Assembly (NCBI GenBank): GCA_005656395.1
Contig: SRSI01000010.1
Location: 248,001 to 312,000 of the forward strand
Origin: Strongyloides papillosus
Lineage: Eukaryota; Nematoda; Chromadorea; Rhabditida; Strongyloididae
Direction: 5' to 3'
DNA length: 64,000 bases
Below are positions 46,514 to 59,095 of this stretch, in pieces; position 1 is the first letter of the stretch, and each line of letters begins with the position of its first letter. The notes beneath the pieces are model-generated. The model was not told the origin of the DNA. It saw only the letters and a list, made by a program, of their open reading frames with translations, and did no database searches. Both the position numbers and the translations under genes were made by a program.

Positions 46514-47806
46514 TAGCAACCTGCACAATCCTGTATTTTGAAAAAACGTCGTTCCAACATAAAAAAGTAGATGAAAAATGTACCCCCCTCAAAACTGTAA
46601 ATAACTTTGAATAACATTTAAATAAGCAAAAAAAATAAAAAATTAATGTGGTATTCGTAATCAGCATAGAAATCTGAATCTAGAAATATAAAAATTGTAA
46701 GAAAAAATTGAAAAAATTTTTTTGGTACTTAACCATTTGACTCATGTTTCCCTTAAAAAGGCAAATATCAAAAATCGCCTCCATGCGTTTGTAGAAGAAG
46801 GTCTTGGCTATCAAATGAGACATTAACCGTCTTCATAAATAGCCTGGAGGTCTCAAGCTATTTTAAAATGTGTCGACAATTTAGGGTAATTTTACGAAAA
46901 AAAATTTTGCAAAAAAAATATTCAAATATAAATATCTCCCTAATAAAGACAGATATAAAAAATCACTTCCATGCGATTTTAGAAGAAGGTCTTGGCTATC
47001 AAATGAGACATTAACCGTCTTCATAAATAGCCTGGAGGCCTCAAGCTATTTTAAAATGTGTCGACAATTTAGGGTAATTTTACGAAAAAAAAGTTTGCAA
47101 AAAGAATATTCAAATATAAATATCTCCCTAGTAAAGACAGATATCAAAAATCGCCTCCATGCGATTTTAGAAGAAGGTCTTGGCTATCAAATGAGACATT
47201 AAACGTCTTCATAGGTAGTCTGGAAGCTTCAAGCTATTTTAAAATGTGTCGACAATTTAGGGTAATTTTACGAAAAAAAATTTTGCAAAAAAAATATTCA
47301 AATATAAATATCTCCTTAATAAAAACAGATATAAAAAATCTGTCAGATCAGGTTTAAGATTAAAGTGTTGGCTACAAAATGAGCCATTGACAATATTCTC
47401 AAGTAAACGGGGGGCTTCAAAAAATATTATTTTTTGTTGACCATAAACTTGTTTATTAAAAATTTGTCTTTAAACGTTATTTTGTACTTTTTTTTAAATA
47501 ATCATCCTTCAAAGTCTCTTAGTAATTAATACTTCTCTTTTAATTAATAAATAATTGTTTATTTACTTAGATATACTATAAATAAACAAATAAACTAATT
47601 TTATAACGGTAATTGGAATGGCGTCTCTGTAACATTTCACCCCCACGCGAAAATTTGTTTACTCCCATTTTTGGGTGTTTACACTTAACATTTTTGAAAT
47701 ATTATTTTAAAAATGAAATCAGCGCATAAAATTCTCTATACACACCAATTTTTAGAAAGTAAGGGGAAGTTTGAAATTTTGGTGAAAAAATTGTGCAGGT
47801 TGCTAG
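46514..47806. mobile_element. TIR element with internal 188-bp tandem repeats
   Basis: Perfect 16-bp terminal inverted repeats TAGCAACCTGCACAAT (46514-46529) and ATTGTGCAGGTTGCTA (47791-47806), flanked by direct repeats GTTATAAG (8 bp; 9 bp if one TIR base is reassigned). An 8-bp duplication would suggest hAT, 9 bp Mutator-like. Inside, a 188-bp unit is repeated in tandem: cores ATCGCCTCC or a variant at 46774, 46962, 47150 and a truncated one at 47338. No transposase is present. A diverged relative sits in collagen intron 2. Confidence 0.8.
46774..47340. repeat. Tandem repeat, 188-bp unit, about 3 copies
   Basis: Units share TCCATGCGATTTTAGAAGAA, CTTGGCTATCAAATGAGACA, CTTCATAAATAGCCTGGAGG and GTGTCGACAATTTAGGG blocks. 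Equal spacing of 188 bp was measured between the cores at 46774, 46962, 47150 and 47338. Units are nearly identical, so the array expanded recently or is homogenised. Confidence 0.85.
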
Positions 47807-48223
47807 TTATAAGGCAAATGATAAAATATATTTGAAAAAAATGAAGAAATAATACTAGTAATTAAAATAATTCCTCCAAATCATTAATAAGAAAACATGA
47901 TATCAAGAAGTAGTACAAAGTATCATATATGCAATAAATATATCTTTTCTATCCCTTTTAAATATAATAAGTAAAACAAACTCTCATGTAATGTTCCAAA
48001 GGAGTACACAACTTTAAAGCGTACATTCTCGCTTTGACTCTTTGTCTATATGTATTTGGAAGTATGCACCTTGTGTTTATTATCCTTTAAACCAAGACGT
48101 TTTTTTAGTTTTCTACAGTTTTTTTTATAAGTGTATTTGGAATTGTTGTAACTATTCTTTTGAAGTAACTGTTTTAGTAATAAAGTATAATTATTAATAA
48201 TTTGTATATTTTTAAAAACAATT
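47807..48223. other. KH gene 5' flank
   Basis: AT-rich, contains the 3' target duplication of the TIR element and the presumed promoter of the KH gene. No other feature seen. Confidence 0.4.
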
Positions 48224-49652
48224 ATGGATGCGTCTTATACAAATGTATGTTTTATTCTATTTTACTATAATTTTTTCTAATGCTTTTTTAGTATGGATAT
48301 GATCCAACAGCATATGGTTATGGTGAAGGTTTTCAAGGTAATTATAGAATTGGAGCACCCATGGAACCAGTAGTTCCAAGTCCTTTAGATCATGAAATAC
48401 TTATTGTTAAAGGAGAGATTCAGCATGAAATAAATATTATCGATCAAAGTGGAGACTACGGCTTACAATTCAAGAATGGTAGAAGGCTTTTAGTTAGTGA
48501 ATTAGATAAATTAACTAATTGTATTGAACCAGATTGGTTGGAAGTTGATATTGAAAAACCAATTAAAGTTATAAAGAAAATTCTTGTACCGACTTTTCGG
48601 CATCCACAGGTGAGTTAAGGGTATTTTTTAAAAATATTTTTTTATTTTGCGTATAGTTTAATTATGTTGGTAAACTCATGGGACCAAAAGGAACCACTCT
48701 ACAAGCTTTGGCAAAGAAGTTCCGTTGTCATGTTTATGTATTAGGTAAAGGAAGTACTAAAGATCGTGATAAAGAACAGTCACTTTATAATTCTGGTGAT
48801 CCTCAATATGCTCATTACGGAGGACCATTACATGTTAAAGTAGAAACTACCGCACCACCAGCAATTGCTTATGACCGTGTGACAGGAGTTATTAAAGTTC
48901 TAACAGAACTAATGAAGCCAATCAAAGAAGCTGACTTAGAAAAGTTACTTGGCATTCCAAATGTTGATCCAGATAAGTTAAAAAATCAGGAAGAAGAGAA
49001 TGTAGCAATGGTCGCTACTAATTATCTTGCTCAAAACAATTCATCCTCTATTGAAGCAAATATGGGTCAGCACGATAAAGATTCACAGTATCAACTCCAT
49101 CATACATCAAATCAACAACAATCCATTTTAGCACCTCCACAAATGCAGAGTAACAATGATCCATCTTCTTCCAAAAAAGATTTAAACTTTGCTGAAGATT
49201 ATTATAATAGTGATGATAAAAATGACAATTCTCTTCAAAATGGTGAAGGAGGTAATGATCATCAGCAGGTACAACAACAATCACAAGGAACAGGAGGATC
49301 TAATAAAAAAAATGGTAATGGGCATGGAAATCAAGGTCGAAAACGCCATGCTCCTCAAGGAAAAGGTGGGAATGCAAAAAAGCAAAAAGGTAATAATGAA
49401 AATAACGCTCAAGATAGATCTTCATCACAAACTCGAGGTCATGCTGGAAATCAAAGAGGTAACATGGGCGGCATGAGAGGTGGTCGAGGAGGTATGAGAC
49501 TACCATATCAAGGACAATCCAATAATTGGCAAGGAATTCACCCACCGCCATTATTAGGGCATGGGGGGACGTTTAACGGAAACAAAAATAACTCTTATGG
49601 AACAGGAGGAGGTAGACGCGGACCAGGTTTGAATAAAAGGGTTTTTTACTAA
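48224..49652 (+). CDS. STAR-family KH RNA-binding protein (Sam68/KHDRBS-like)
   Basis: Exons 48224..48244 (MDASYTN), 48292..48609 and 48657..49652; introns of 47 nt, phase 0; 444 residues. The single STAR-type KH domain spans about residues 85-200: HPQFNYVGKLMGPKGTTLQALA across the second junction (GPxG loop), then HVYVLGKGSTKDRDKEQ, LHVKVETTAPP and AYDRVTGVIKVLTEL. After it comes a Gln/Asn/Gly-rich tail with RGG-type sites (GGMRGGRGGMR, GGRRGPG), typical of Sam68-like proteins. The preceding region (EILIVKGEIQHEINIIDQSG) fits the KHDRBS QUA1 position. Likely a splicing or mRNA-stability regulator in the nucleus. Confidence 0.9.
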
Positions 49653-51073
49653 AATAAAAAAAAAATTCTCTAAAATCTACTATTACACTTAAAAGAAAAA
49701 GAAATGTTTTTAAAAAATTAAAACAAAAGTTTGGGCGCATTTTTTTGGCCAGAGTCATTCTAGAAATATAGAAATATAAACTTGAAATGGTCTCCACTTA
49801 AACCATTCTTAAACTATGTTAACTCCATTGTATTACAATCTCTTTTCTATTTACCAAAATATGCACCTACAATTTAAATTTGTTGATTTTATCAATTATT
49901 TTTTATCCTTTAGTTCTTTAAATCTACCCAAACAATTAACATTTCCTTCGCCTAACCATGTTAAAATGATTTCTTGTTTAAAATTTTTAAACTTATTATT
50001 AAATTTTGATATACTTGGATGTTTTTTTTAAGACGTTTATATTTTAAAAGTTTGTTTCTTATTTTTTTTATGAAAAATACCTGTAAAAATTTGATGACAG
50101 AATATGTAGAGCACAAATTTTTTTTATTATAAAAATTTTAAAAATTATGATGAAATATTTATGTGTGTATGTAAAGATTTTTTATATGAATTATAAAAGT
50201 TATATTTTGAAAAACTAAAATATTTATGGCTTTTCTAGTAACGAATATATTAAAATATGAATTTACTATTAAAAGTATCAGTGATAAATAAAAATAAATA
50301 TAAAAAATACCTAAAAATTACCAAGAAAAGACAAATTTGGAAAATTTTTCACAAAAAATTAAACTTTCACTTTAAATAAAAAATTTAAGAATACACAAAC
50401 ATTTATTAAAAATCAAATATTAAATTATGTTAATTATGTTAAAAATATATACCTTTAAATAAAGGTACATCTTGATTCTTTCCGATTGTATTACTACAAA
50501 CGTAATATATGTTTTTTAAATACAAATATATTATTTTTTCATTTATTTTATCTTGAACTTTCACAATCTTTTTTGTCAATGAGAATTAGCATTTTATTAA
50601 TTTATGTTGTCTTGTCCTTTGTCACTATTTAAATAATAAAAATATATTTATTGGTTGGTATCTTTTGATTACTATTATTTTATAACACTATTAGTAATAA
50701 TTAGAGTTTATTTGTTTTCACACAAAATTAAAATTACTCATCTCCTTATATAAAGATTTTTTCCATTTCAATAATGATTTGATACGATTGCTTGTAATGT
50801 AAGTTATGGAAAACCACTAAAGTTAAATGAATGAAAATAATTGGAAATGCCATCAGATAAAGTTAAAGTTTTATAAAGCCTGTTTTTTTTAATGACAGTC
50901 TTTTGGAAACTTTATATTTTTATGTGATTGCAAACCTGTGTATTATTTTTAACTTTTAAAAATAAGTTTATTGAACAATCATTTATTATAACATTTTTGG
51001 TTGTTGTCATGGATACCTAATATCGTGTTGATGTTGAGAAAGAGAATATTTATTTTTTTGTTACTTTAAAACA
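49653..51073. other. Intergenic region (1.4 kb)
   Basis: 3' flank of the KH gene and promoter side of IFT140. Short open frames on both strands lack protein-like features. Nothing else seen. Confidence 0.5.
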
Positions 51074-54000
51074 ATGGATTCTAAAAAGAATGAAGAGACT
51101 GTTATTCACAGTAGTGTTCTATGGCATCCTTGTTATGATTTGTTAGCTGTTACTAGTTTCTGTGCTTCTATTGGTAGTTATGTTACTTTTTCTGACAAGA
51201 AGGTATGGTAAATAGTAAGTGTCACGCTAAAACAAAATTTCTTTTAGAGTGGGAAAAGTCTATATACTTCTAAAGGAAGAAAAGATTGTAATATTGTAAC
51301 TATCAAGTGGCATCCTATTGAAGCTATTTTGGCTATCGCCTGGAGTACCGGTATAGTTTCTTTGATTAGTCAAAATACTAAAAAAGAATATGATGTTCTG
51401 AATGAGGAAGACGAGTTGGTTGATATTTCATCACTTGAATGGAACATAAATGGAAATTATCTATTTGTTGGGGACTCTGTAGGTGTTGGAGTAGTTATTG
51501 AGATTTCAGATAATTTTGTTGAATTAAAGCACTCCGTCTTTGAAAAAAAGATTCATGTTGATGATAAAATTGTATGCACTTGTTGTAGAATGTCCAATGG
51601 AACTGCGAAGGTTAATTCTGCTTCATCCATTAAGAGTAATAATGCGTTAACTTTTCCAAATAATGAAATATCTAAAGAAGAAAAGGAGGCTATTGAAAGT
51701 ATTTCGAGTAAACATAAAAACGAAGCCCTTGTTGAAAGTGAATATAATGCTAAAGAGGTGGAAGAAATAAACGAGAAAGATATGAATAAGTCCCAAGATA
51801 ATAAAATTTCCATCTTTATAATAGGAACATATTCGGGAAGTATTTATACATTTGACACAAGTAATAAAAGTCTTGTAAAACGTTTTCAAATAGAAGGATC
51901 TATTGTTCAACTACTAGATATTCCTGAAAAATATTTAGTTCTCGTATTATCATCTAATTTTCATTTTTATCATCTTAATTTTACCACAAATAATGGAAAT
52001 GAACAATTTAAGGAGAAGCTCAAAGTTAAAATTACTGGAAAGAAGGATGGTTTAAACATGATCAAACTTACAAAAGGAGTTATTGCTATTTCTTTTGGAG
52101 AGGGTGAAGTGAGAATATGGGATGTTGTGAACGAAGATAGCGCACTTTTTAGACTAAGCAAAGATAAGGGTTATGATGCCAATGAAAAAATAATTGATAT
52201 GACGTTCAATATCAAGAAGGAATGTCTCTATACAACGACAACCAAGGGGAATATAGCATCTTGGATAAGGAAAAAGAACAACAAGGTTGAAATTATCGAT
52301 AGTGAGTGGAACCTTCAATCGGCTATAAATACAAATGGAAATGTGAGTTTTTAACTACCTAATAGTTGTAAATAAGCAAAAGGTTTGTCGCGAGTGGGGT
52401 TCGAACCCACGCATCTTACGATATTGGGTCTTAAATCCAACGCCTTAGACCGCTCGGCCATCGCGACGGCGTCCCATGGCCTCATGCTTAACCCTTCAAT
52501 GGAGAACGCGTCGAAACTATTGACAGTAGCTTTGTTTTTATAGATAATTTACTATTTTTAAGGGTTATCTATGATAAATTAATTTATAATCTCCATATTT
52601 ATTTAAAAATTACCACAAAATATACCTTACGGTGTTAAATCATGCAATTAAATTATTTTTTTTTTATAATTTAAAATATTCATTTTTCCAAAGTACAGTA
52701 TTTAACACAAATCATCTAACTTAATTCACACTTTAAAATAACCTGGCTGATCAAGTAAAAATAGTCTTTGTGTTTTTTTTTATAATTTCCTCAGGCTGTT
52801 TAAGGATATTTTTAAAATAAATTAAAAAAATTTTTGTGTAGCTTAAATCTGTAGGTTAATTTAATGACAATGTAAAAAAAATATCAATTTGAACAATTTT
52901 TATCGTTTCAATAAAATACCCATAATATAAAAAGTTATTGTTTTTAACAAAGTTAATATTAAAAAGTATTATTTACAAAACAATATTAAACTTTTATTTG
53001 CTTACCCATACGAAATGGTTTTAAAGTGCACAATATTATCATTTCAAGTGAAGTTATGACATTAAAGGAAAGTTTATCTTCAAGAATATGCTTCAAACTC
53101 TGTATAAAATCCTTCAAAAACATCTATATAAGCTAAATTAAAGTCAAGGGCTTTGACGCATTTTTCATTGGCGAGTCAAGGTGTATCCACGGATTCTTTG
53201 ATTTTCCACCAACTAAAACATAATTTTTTTTTCTATATATGAACAATTATGTATTTACTTAAGTACGAATGTTTTCCAATTTATTAGAATTGGTATATGC
53301 TGCTATGATAAATTTTTTATACAAGTAATTTTTAAAAAGTCGAAAGAATTAAGAGAATTGAAACTTTTATATTGTTGGTTTACTTTTTTCAAAGTATCAC
53401 TACAAATAGTATGAAGTTTTAAAATTTATTTAAAATATCTTCAACTCTTTTAATAATAGAATTGATATTTTGAAATAATTAATTTATGCTTTTACTTTTA
53501 TGATGAAATGCTAAAACTTGGTCTAAAAAAGTCTTTTCTTTTGATAAAATATATTAATTATTATAAACAAATTTTAGATAAAATCAATAAGCACTTCAAA
53601 TGCAACAAATGCCTTGGCAGTCATTTCATCAAATAATATAACTATTTTTAAAGATGAAGCACCTCTTTATTCAACATCAGAATCACTTATAGTAGTCCAA
53701 AGCCATAAAAACATACTAGACATTGTTAAAATATCGTATCCTGAAGAAATAAAAGAAATTCCCGTTAGCATATCTTATAAAAATATTTATGTTTCAGAAA
53801 ATTATGGGATACTTGTATGGGAAGGGAAAACGATAATTTTATTTTCTATTCATTTCAAGGACCATGAAACTCCTTTATCTTTATCTCAAGTTGGTGTTAT
53901 TTCTTTACCTGAACTCATTACTGACGCTATTATTTATAAAGATTCTATTTTTTGTATAGAAGAAAATAATATAAATGTTAGGACTTTCCAAGGAACAGTA

Positions 54001-56877
54001 AAAAAAATTATGAACTTCCGAGAATTAGAAGGTGATCCAATAAAGATGGAAGTCGCTTATGATAAATGGTTATTGGTCGGGACATCTAAAGGTTATATTA
54101 ATGTTTATAACTTAGAAGATGTTATGTTAAATCAACATTACCAATCAAAGTGTATAAGTAAAGAAATTCCTTTTTTTGACAAAATTCAGTGTATGAAAAT
54201 TAATAATGATGGAAGTAAAATAGCGATTACTTGTCAACAGGTTTCAGGAGAAATTTGTGAAAAAATCTTTATCTGGGATCCAGAATCCGATTCATTAAAT
54301 TACTTTTCATTTGTTCTTGGAATAACCGATCAACAGCAATATGATGTTGATGATGACATTCAACAACGAGCAAAAACTTCTAGACCTAAAACAATGGCAG
54401 CAAAAAAAATTGAACAAGAACAAAGTCGTTTTAGATTACCATTTCATTTTCCAGGAAATTTAGTTTGGGATAACAATGATAGTAGACTTTTGATGTGTGA
54501 AGCAAAAAGCATTAGTCTCGAGAAGCCAAAAAATTATATTATTTCAATGTTTATTACATCTGATCATGGTATACAAATGCATGATATCATACCTTTTTCT
54601 AATACAGCCAGTTGTTTAATAGCTTTACAAATTCCTTATATTTATTTTTTGAGAAATACAGAGGTTGATGATAGTGAAAATGATGCTTTGGAAACTACAT
54701 TAGGAAAAAACGTTCTAAAAGTTACATTAAGAGAATATGTTGGATTAGAGAGATCTGATAAAAAATCTATTGAAGCTATGTTGAACTTTAGTTTTTTTCT
54801 TACAATTGGACAAATGGATAAAGCTTTTAAAGCAATACAATTTATCAAGAGTGAAAGCGTTTGGGAACATATGGCAAAAATGTGCGTTAAAACTAGACGA
54901 CTTGATGTAGCAGCGGTTTGTCTTGGAAATATGGGTTATGCTATGGGAGCAAAAGCTTTACGAGAAGTTATAAAAAAAGATGTTCCAGATGAAGTCAAAG
55001 TAGCCATGTTAGCTGTTCAATTAGGCATGTTGACAGAGGCAAAAAATTTGTATATGGAATGTAAAAGGTATGATTTGTTAAATAAACTTTTACAAACAGA
55101 AAGTAAATGGACAGAAGCTTTTGATATTGGACATACCCATGATAGAATAAATCTTAAAAATACACACTATAATTATGGGAAATATTTAGAGAATAAGTCT
55201 GACATTACCAACGCAATGACACATTATGAAAAAAGTGGTAATACAATATCTGAAATTCCGAGACTTCTATTGTCGGAACCAAAAGCATTAGAATTATACA
55301 TTAAAAGAAAGAAAGATCCACAGCTATTCAAATGGTGGGGTAAATATTTAGAAACTCAAGGAAAACAAGACATTGCAATAACTTACTATGAACAAGGAGA
55401 ATCTTATAAAGATGTTGTTAGAATCCTTTTAGCAAATTCTGAACTTCAAAAAGCAATTGATTGTGTTAATTCATCTAACAACAATTCAGCATCATTTGCA
55501 TTAGCTAAATATTTAGAAGACCAAGAATCATATAGAGAAGCTGTTGATTATTTTTCAAAAGCTAAAGCATATGGCAGTGCAATTAGGCTTGCAAAAGAAC
55601 ATCAAATGAATGACAAGTTAGCTAATTTGGCATTATATGCTGGTGATACACAAATTCTAGAAACTGCTAAATATTATGAGGACATTCCTGGTGAAACAGA
55701 CAAAGCTGTTATGTTATATCATAGATTGGGAATGATATCTAAAGCTTTAAATTTAGCATTTGAAACAGAACAATTTGGTGTTTTAGATTTAATAGCCAAC
55801 GAATTAAATGAGAAATCAGATCCAAAAGTATTAGTTCGAGCAGCAGAATACTACTCAGCTAATCAAGATGATAAAAAAGCTGTTCAATTGTTAGCTCATG
55901 CAAAGAAATTTATGGAAGGTGTAGAATTATGTAGAAAAAATAATGTAATGATAACGGAGGAAATTGCAGAATTGTTAACCCCATCAAAAGAACAAATATC
56001 TGATTCCGAAAAACGAAAACGCCTTCTAGAAGGAATAGCTGAGTGCTGTTTAGAGCAAGGAAATTATCATTATGCAGCAAAGAAATACACGCAAGCTGGT
56101 AATACACTGTTAGCAATGAAAGCTTTATTAAAATCAGGAGATACACCAAAAATTATCAAATTTGCCAACACAGCAAGAAATAAAAACATATATAAATTAG
56201 CAGGTAATTATTTGCAAACTCTTAATTGGAAAGAAGATGCTACATTAATGAGGCAAATCGAACTTTGCTATACTAAAGCTGGTGCATTTGATTCATTATC
56301 AACATTTTATGAAACTTGTGGTTATGTTGAAATTGATGAATACAAGGATTATGAAAAGGGACTGGCTGCTTTCAATGAGTCTGGACGATGTATAACAAAG
56401 TTTTTGGAAATTTCAGATCATAATAATGAATATATGGAAGAAAAACAAAATGAATTAATAAATAAAATTAACAACATTAAACAATTCTTAAAAACAAATC
56501 AACTTTATGATTCTGATCCAGGAAATGCTTTACGGCAATTAATAGAATTATCTGAAAAGCCAAATATAAATGATTGTGTAAGATTAGGAGATATTTATAC
56601 AGTACTTGTTCTTCATAATTACAAGAGAAAAAATTTTAAAAAGGCTTATGAATATGTCGAAGATTTGTTGAGAAAACAAAAAGATATAAAGTTGACTGAT
56701 TTTATATCAAAAGAAATTTTAGACCAAATATGTGATAATTTAAAAGTACCAAGAATAGTAAAAGATGAAGATAAACTATCTGACGAGGAGGATAATAATA
56801 AAGGTATTGAGTATTCTCATTCATTTAAAAGAAACATTGATAAAGAACAAAATTCTGATGATGATATTGATTTTTAA
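51074..56877 (+). CDS. che-11: Intraflagellar transport protein IFT140 (CHE-11)
   Basis: Exons 51074..51202, 51248..52342 and 53578..56877: 1508 codons, 1507 residues (human IFT140 1462), introns of 45 and 1235 nt, phase 0. IFT-A complex subunit for retrograde transport in cilia. The N-terminal WD40 propeller (about 1-370) includes VLWHPCYDLLAV and IVTIKWHPIEAILAIAWSTG. The second propeller (about 370-700) includes VRTFQGTVKKIMNF and HFPGNLVWDNNDSRLLMCEA. The C-terminal TPR-like array has near-identical family blocks: FFLTIGQMDKAFKAI, KMCVKTRRLDVAAVCLGNMG, GNYHYAAKKYTQAGN, ALLKSGDTPKIIKFA. Acidic C-terminal tail (DDDIDF). The large second intron hosts an antisense tRNA gene. Confidence 0.96.
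52343..53577. other. IFT140 intron 2 (1.2 kb) hosting a tRNA gene
   Basis: GTGAGTTT donor and AAATTTTAG acceptor, phase 0. Far longer than the other introns of this gene. It contains tRNA-Leu(UAA) at 52387-52467; the rest is AT-rich with nothing further seen. Confidence 0.8.
52387..52467 (-). tRNA. tRNA-Leu (anticodon UAA)
   Basis: 81 nt. Acceptor stem GTCGCGA pairs with TCGCGAC. The D-arm holds box A (TGGCCGAGCGGT), and the anticodon stem TTGGA/TCCAA encloses the loop TTTAAGA with anticodon TAA. There is a class II variable arm, and box B is GGTTCGAACCC. No intron. A TTTT run just after the 3' end (plus positions 52378-52381) would serve as RNA polymerase III terminator. It reads UUA, probably the commonest Leu codon in such an AT-rich genome. 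It lies antisense within an IFT140 intron. Confidence 0.97.
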
Positions 56878-57626
56878 TAAGTTATGGAAATGCTATCAAA
56901 ATTATTTATATGGAGAATAATTTAAGCTTATTATATTTATTGACGTCAAAACAATGTATTTTTAACAATCCTTATCAAAAGATTTACTTGAACATAAATG
57001 CCAACAAGCAAATTAGAGTTCAATTAATATTTTCTTTAAAAACAGAGAATTTTAAGAAATAGTTTATCAAGTTGTAAAGTTTCAATATGATGAATATTTT
57101 TTATCATATCGTTATATACTTATGATAGTATTTTAATTGTTAATTTACTAAATTTTTAATGTTTTTTTTTCATCATATTCTTTTATAGGAGTAGTTACAT
57201 CTTATAAATCTATAAAAGAAATACAAAATGCTGTTAAATAATACTATAACAAAAACATTACTTAAAAATAAAGATTTTGTAATATTTAAATATAAATATT
57301 TATAAATGCTAATTAATAATTTTATTATGATAATTTTAATTATATTATTTTCTATTTAAAAAGCATGTTTTTTATAATAAATCAGTTTAGTCTTCACTGA
57401 AATAAATGGATTTTGGTGCTAAACTCATAGCCTTAGCTATGAGCAAAGGTTACAACAGATTTATAATATAATATTGAGTAATAAATGAAAAAAAATTAAA
57501 TATTATTTCAAAAAATTATAAAGAGAAAATTTAAGTAAACATTTAGTATAGTTTATTAAATTAAGGCAAATTCAAGAATGCACTTATTTTAGATATATTT
57601 TATTTAATACATCATTTTGTGTTTTA
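56878..57626. other. Convergent intergenic region
   Basis: 3' flanks of IFT140 and the GT14 gene. The only structure I see is a perfect 8-bp hairpin (CTCATAGC, loop CTTA, GCTATGAG) at 57424-57443. Confidence 0.5.
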
Positions 57627-59095
57627 TTATTTTGCATATATTTTTTCACAATTAAAATGTGATATGTTATCTGAATTTTTTAAAAATTCCTGAAAATGTA
57701 TCTAAAATTAAAAGATGAAAGTATTTTTAAAACTATTATAAAATTTATACCTGTGGCCTTGATAAATATGGTGAAAGGTCTATTTTTCTGTATTCTTCAG
57801 CATAAAAAGTTCTATTAAACACTCTTTCTGCCCAACAATCAACAGCACCAGCGTCAAAATTATCCATAAGTTTATTAGCAAAAAAGTGTGGCAAATATTC
57901 TAATTGACTAATGAATTCTAATCCTAAAATGCATATTGAATGTCTTTTAAAACCTGATGGACATATAGTAGCATTTTTTCGATAATTCCATTTTGATAAT
58001 CTTGTGAATGAAAATAGCGCATTTGATGTATGAATACATTGTTTCGGTAAAGTTCCTGGAATTTTTAAATACTCATAATTACTGAACAATGTTGACCAAA
58101 ATAATTCGTCACTTCCAAATTTAGGATATTTATCATAATTTGATTGATATGTAGTAATGTTGATATTATTTAGTATGTAGTCAATTGCAGCATGAGAAAT
58201 TGTCACTTCACTATATCCTTTAGCTATGCTGATGTTGGTGTTTAATATTTGTTTGTCAATTAATGAATTATCTGGAAAAAAATTCAAACCTTTAATTGTC
58301 CAATCTAAATTTTGATTTAAAATATGACTCAATCCTTTAGCAGCTTTAAAATCAGATGTATCTTTAAATAATTTCAAAATTTCGACTAATTCAGCATTTG
58401 TCTTCATTGGGAAGTCATGATTCTAAAATGAATTAAATTATCTATAATATTTATTTTAAAGTTACTTGTAAAAGAAATATATATTTCCAATTGTAACCTT
58501 TCAATTTTTTAATACATTCTATATGACTAGTACTATAATGTGATCCATAACTATCAATTGCGTACTCTATGTCAGATACAAAAACATTTTCGAAACAGTT
58601 TGACAAAGAATGAATTCTTGATCTAAACGTTGAATCTTGCTTTCTATCAATAGCAAAACAATATACATTTTGAGGTTGATAAATTAGTGATAAAATTAGT
58701 TCTATAAATTCATATTCTTTATATACAAGAAAACTATATGCTAAGGGGAAGTTTTTTTCCTCTTCTGACAATGGTACAGGAGAAAAATATCTTCTTTTTT
58801 TGATTGAATCACATGTCAAAGATAATAATTCATTTTTTATAACTCTAGATATTCTTTCTTTACTATCAAATGTGAAATTTTGATAAAAAAATTGAGAGCA
58901 CATTAAGTGTTCAGTTAATGGACCATGTTTATAAAATGGTTTAATAAATAATTTTTGTGTTTTTCTATACTTATAAAGGCTATTTAAATCTTCTATATAA
59001 AATTTACCAAATTCAGAATAGCTATAAAACCATCCTGTAATGAAAGTGAAAACCAGTATGTATAATAATTTTCTAAATTTAATATTTGTACCCAT
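57627..59095 (-). CDS. Core-2/I-branching-type N-acetylglucosaminyltransferase (GT14)
   Basis: Exons 59095-58466, 58422-57751 and 57701-57627; 458 residues, introns of 43 and 49 nt, phase 0. The third exon (25 codons) rests only on a good TTTTAATTTTAG acceptor and open phase; otherwise the protein ends two codons after the second exon. Type II membrane protein: TM near residues 10-26 (LLYILVFTFITGWFYSY). GT14 blocks: FPLAYSFLVYKEYEFIELIL, QPQNVYCFAIDRKQD, WKYIFLLQNHDFPMKTNAEL across the first junction (family GMDFPIKTN), DELFWSTLF and a late GAVDCWAERVFN. C. elegans has a large gly family of this kind. Probably Golgi O-glycan or glycolipid branching. Confidence 0.88.

Noticed and set aside
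49573..49797. Open frames antisense to the KH gene tail and in its 3' flank
   Set aside because: Shadows of the Gln/Asn/Gly-rich coding sequence and chance AT-rich frames.
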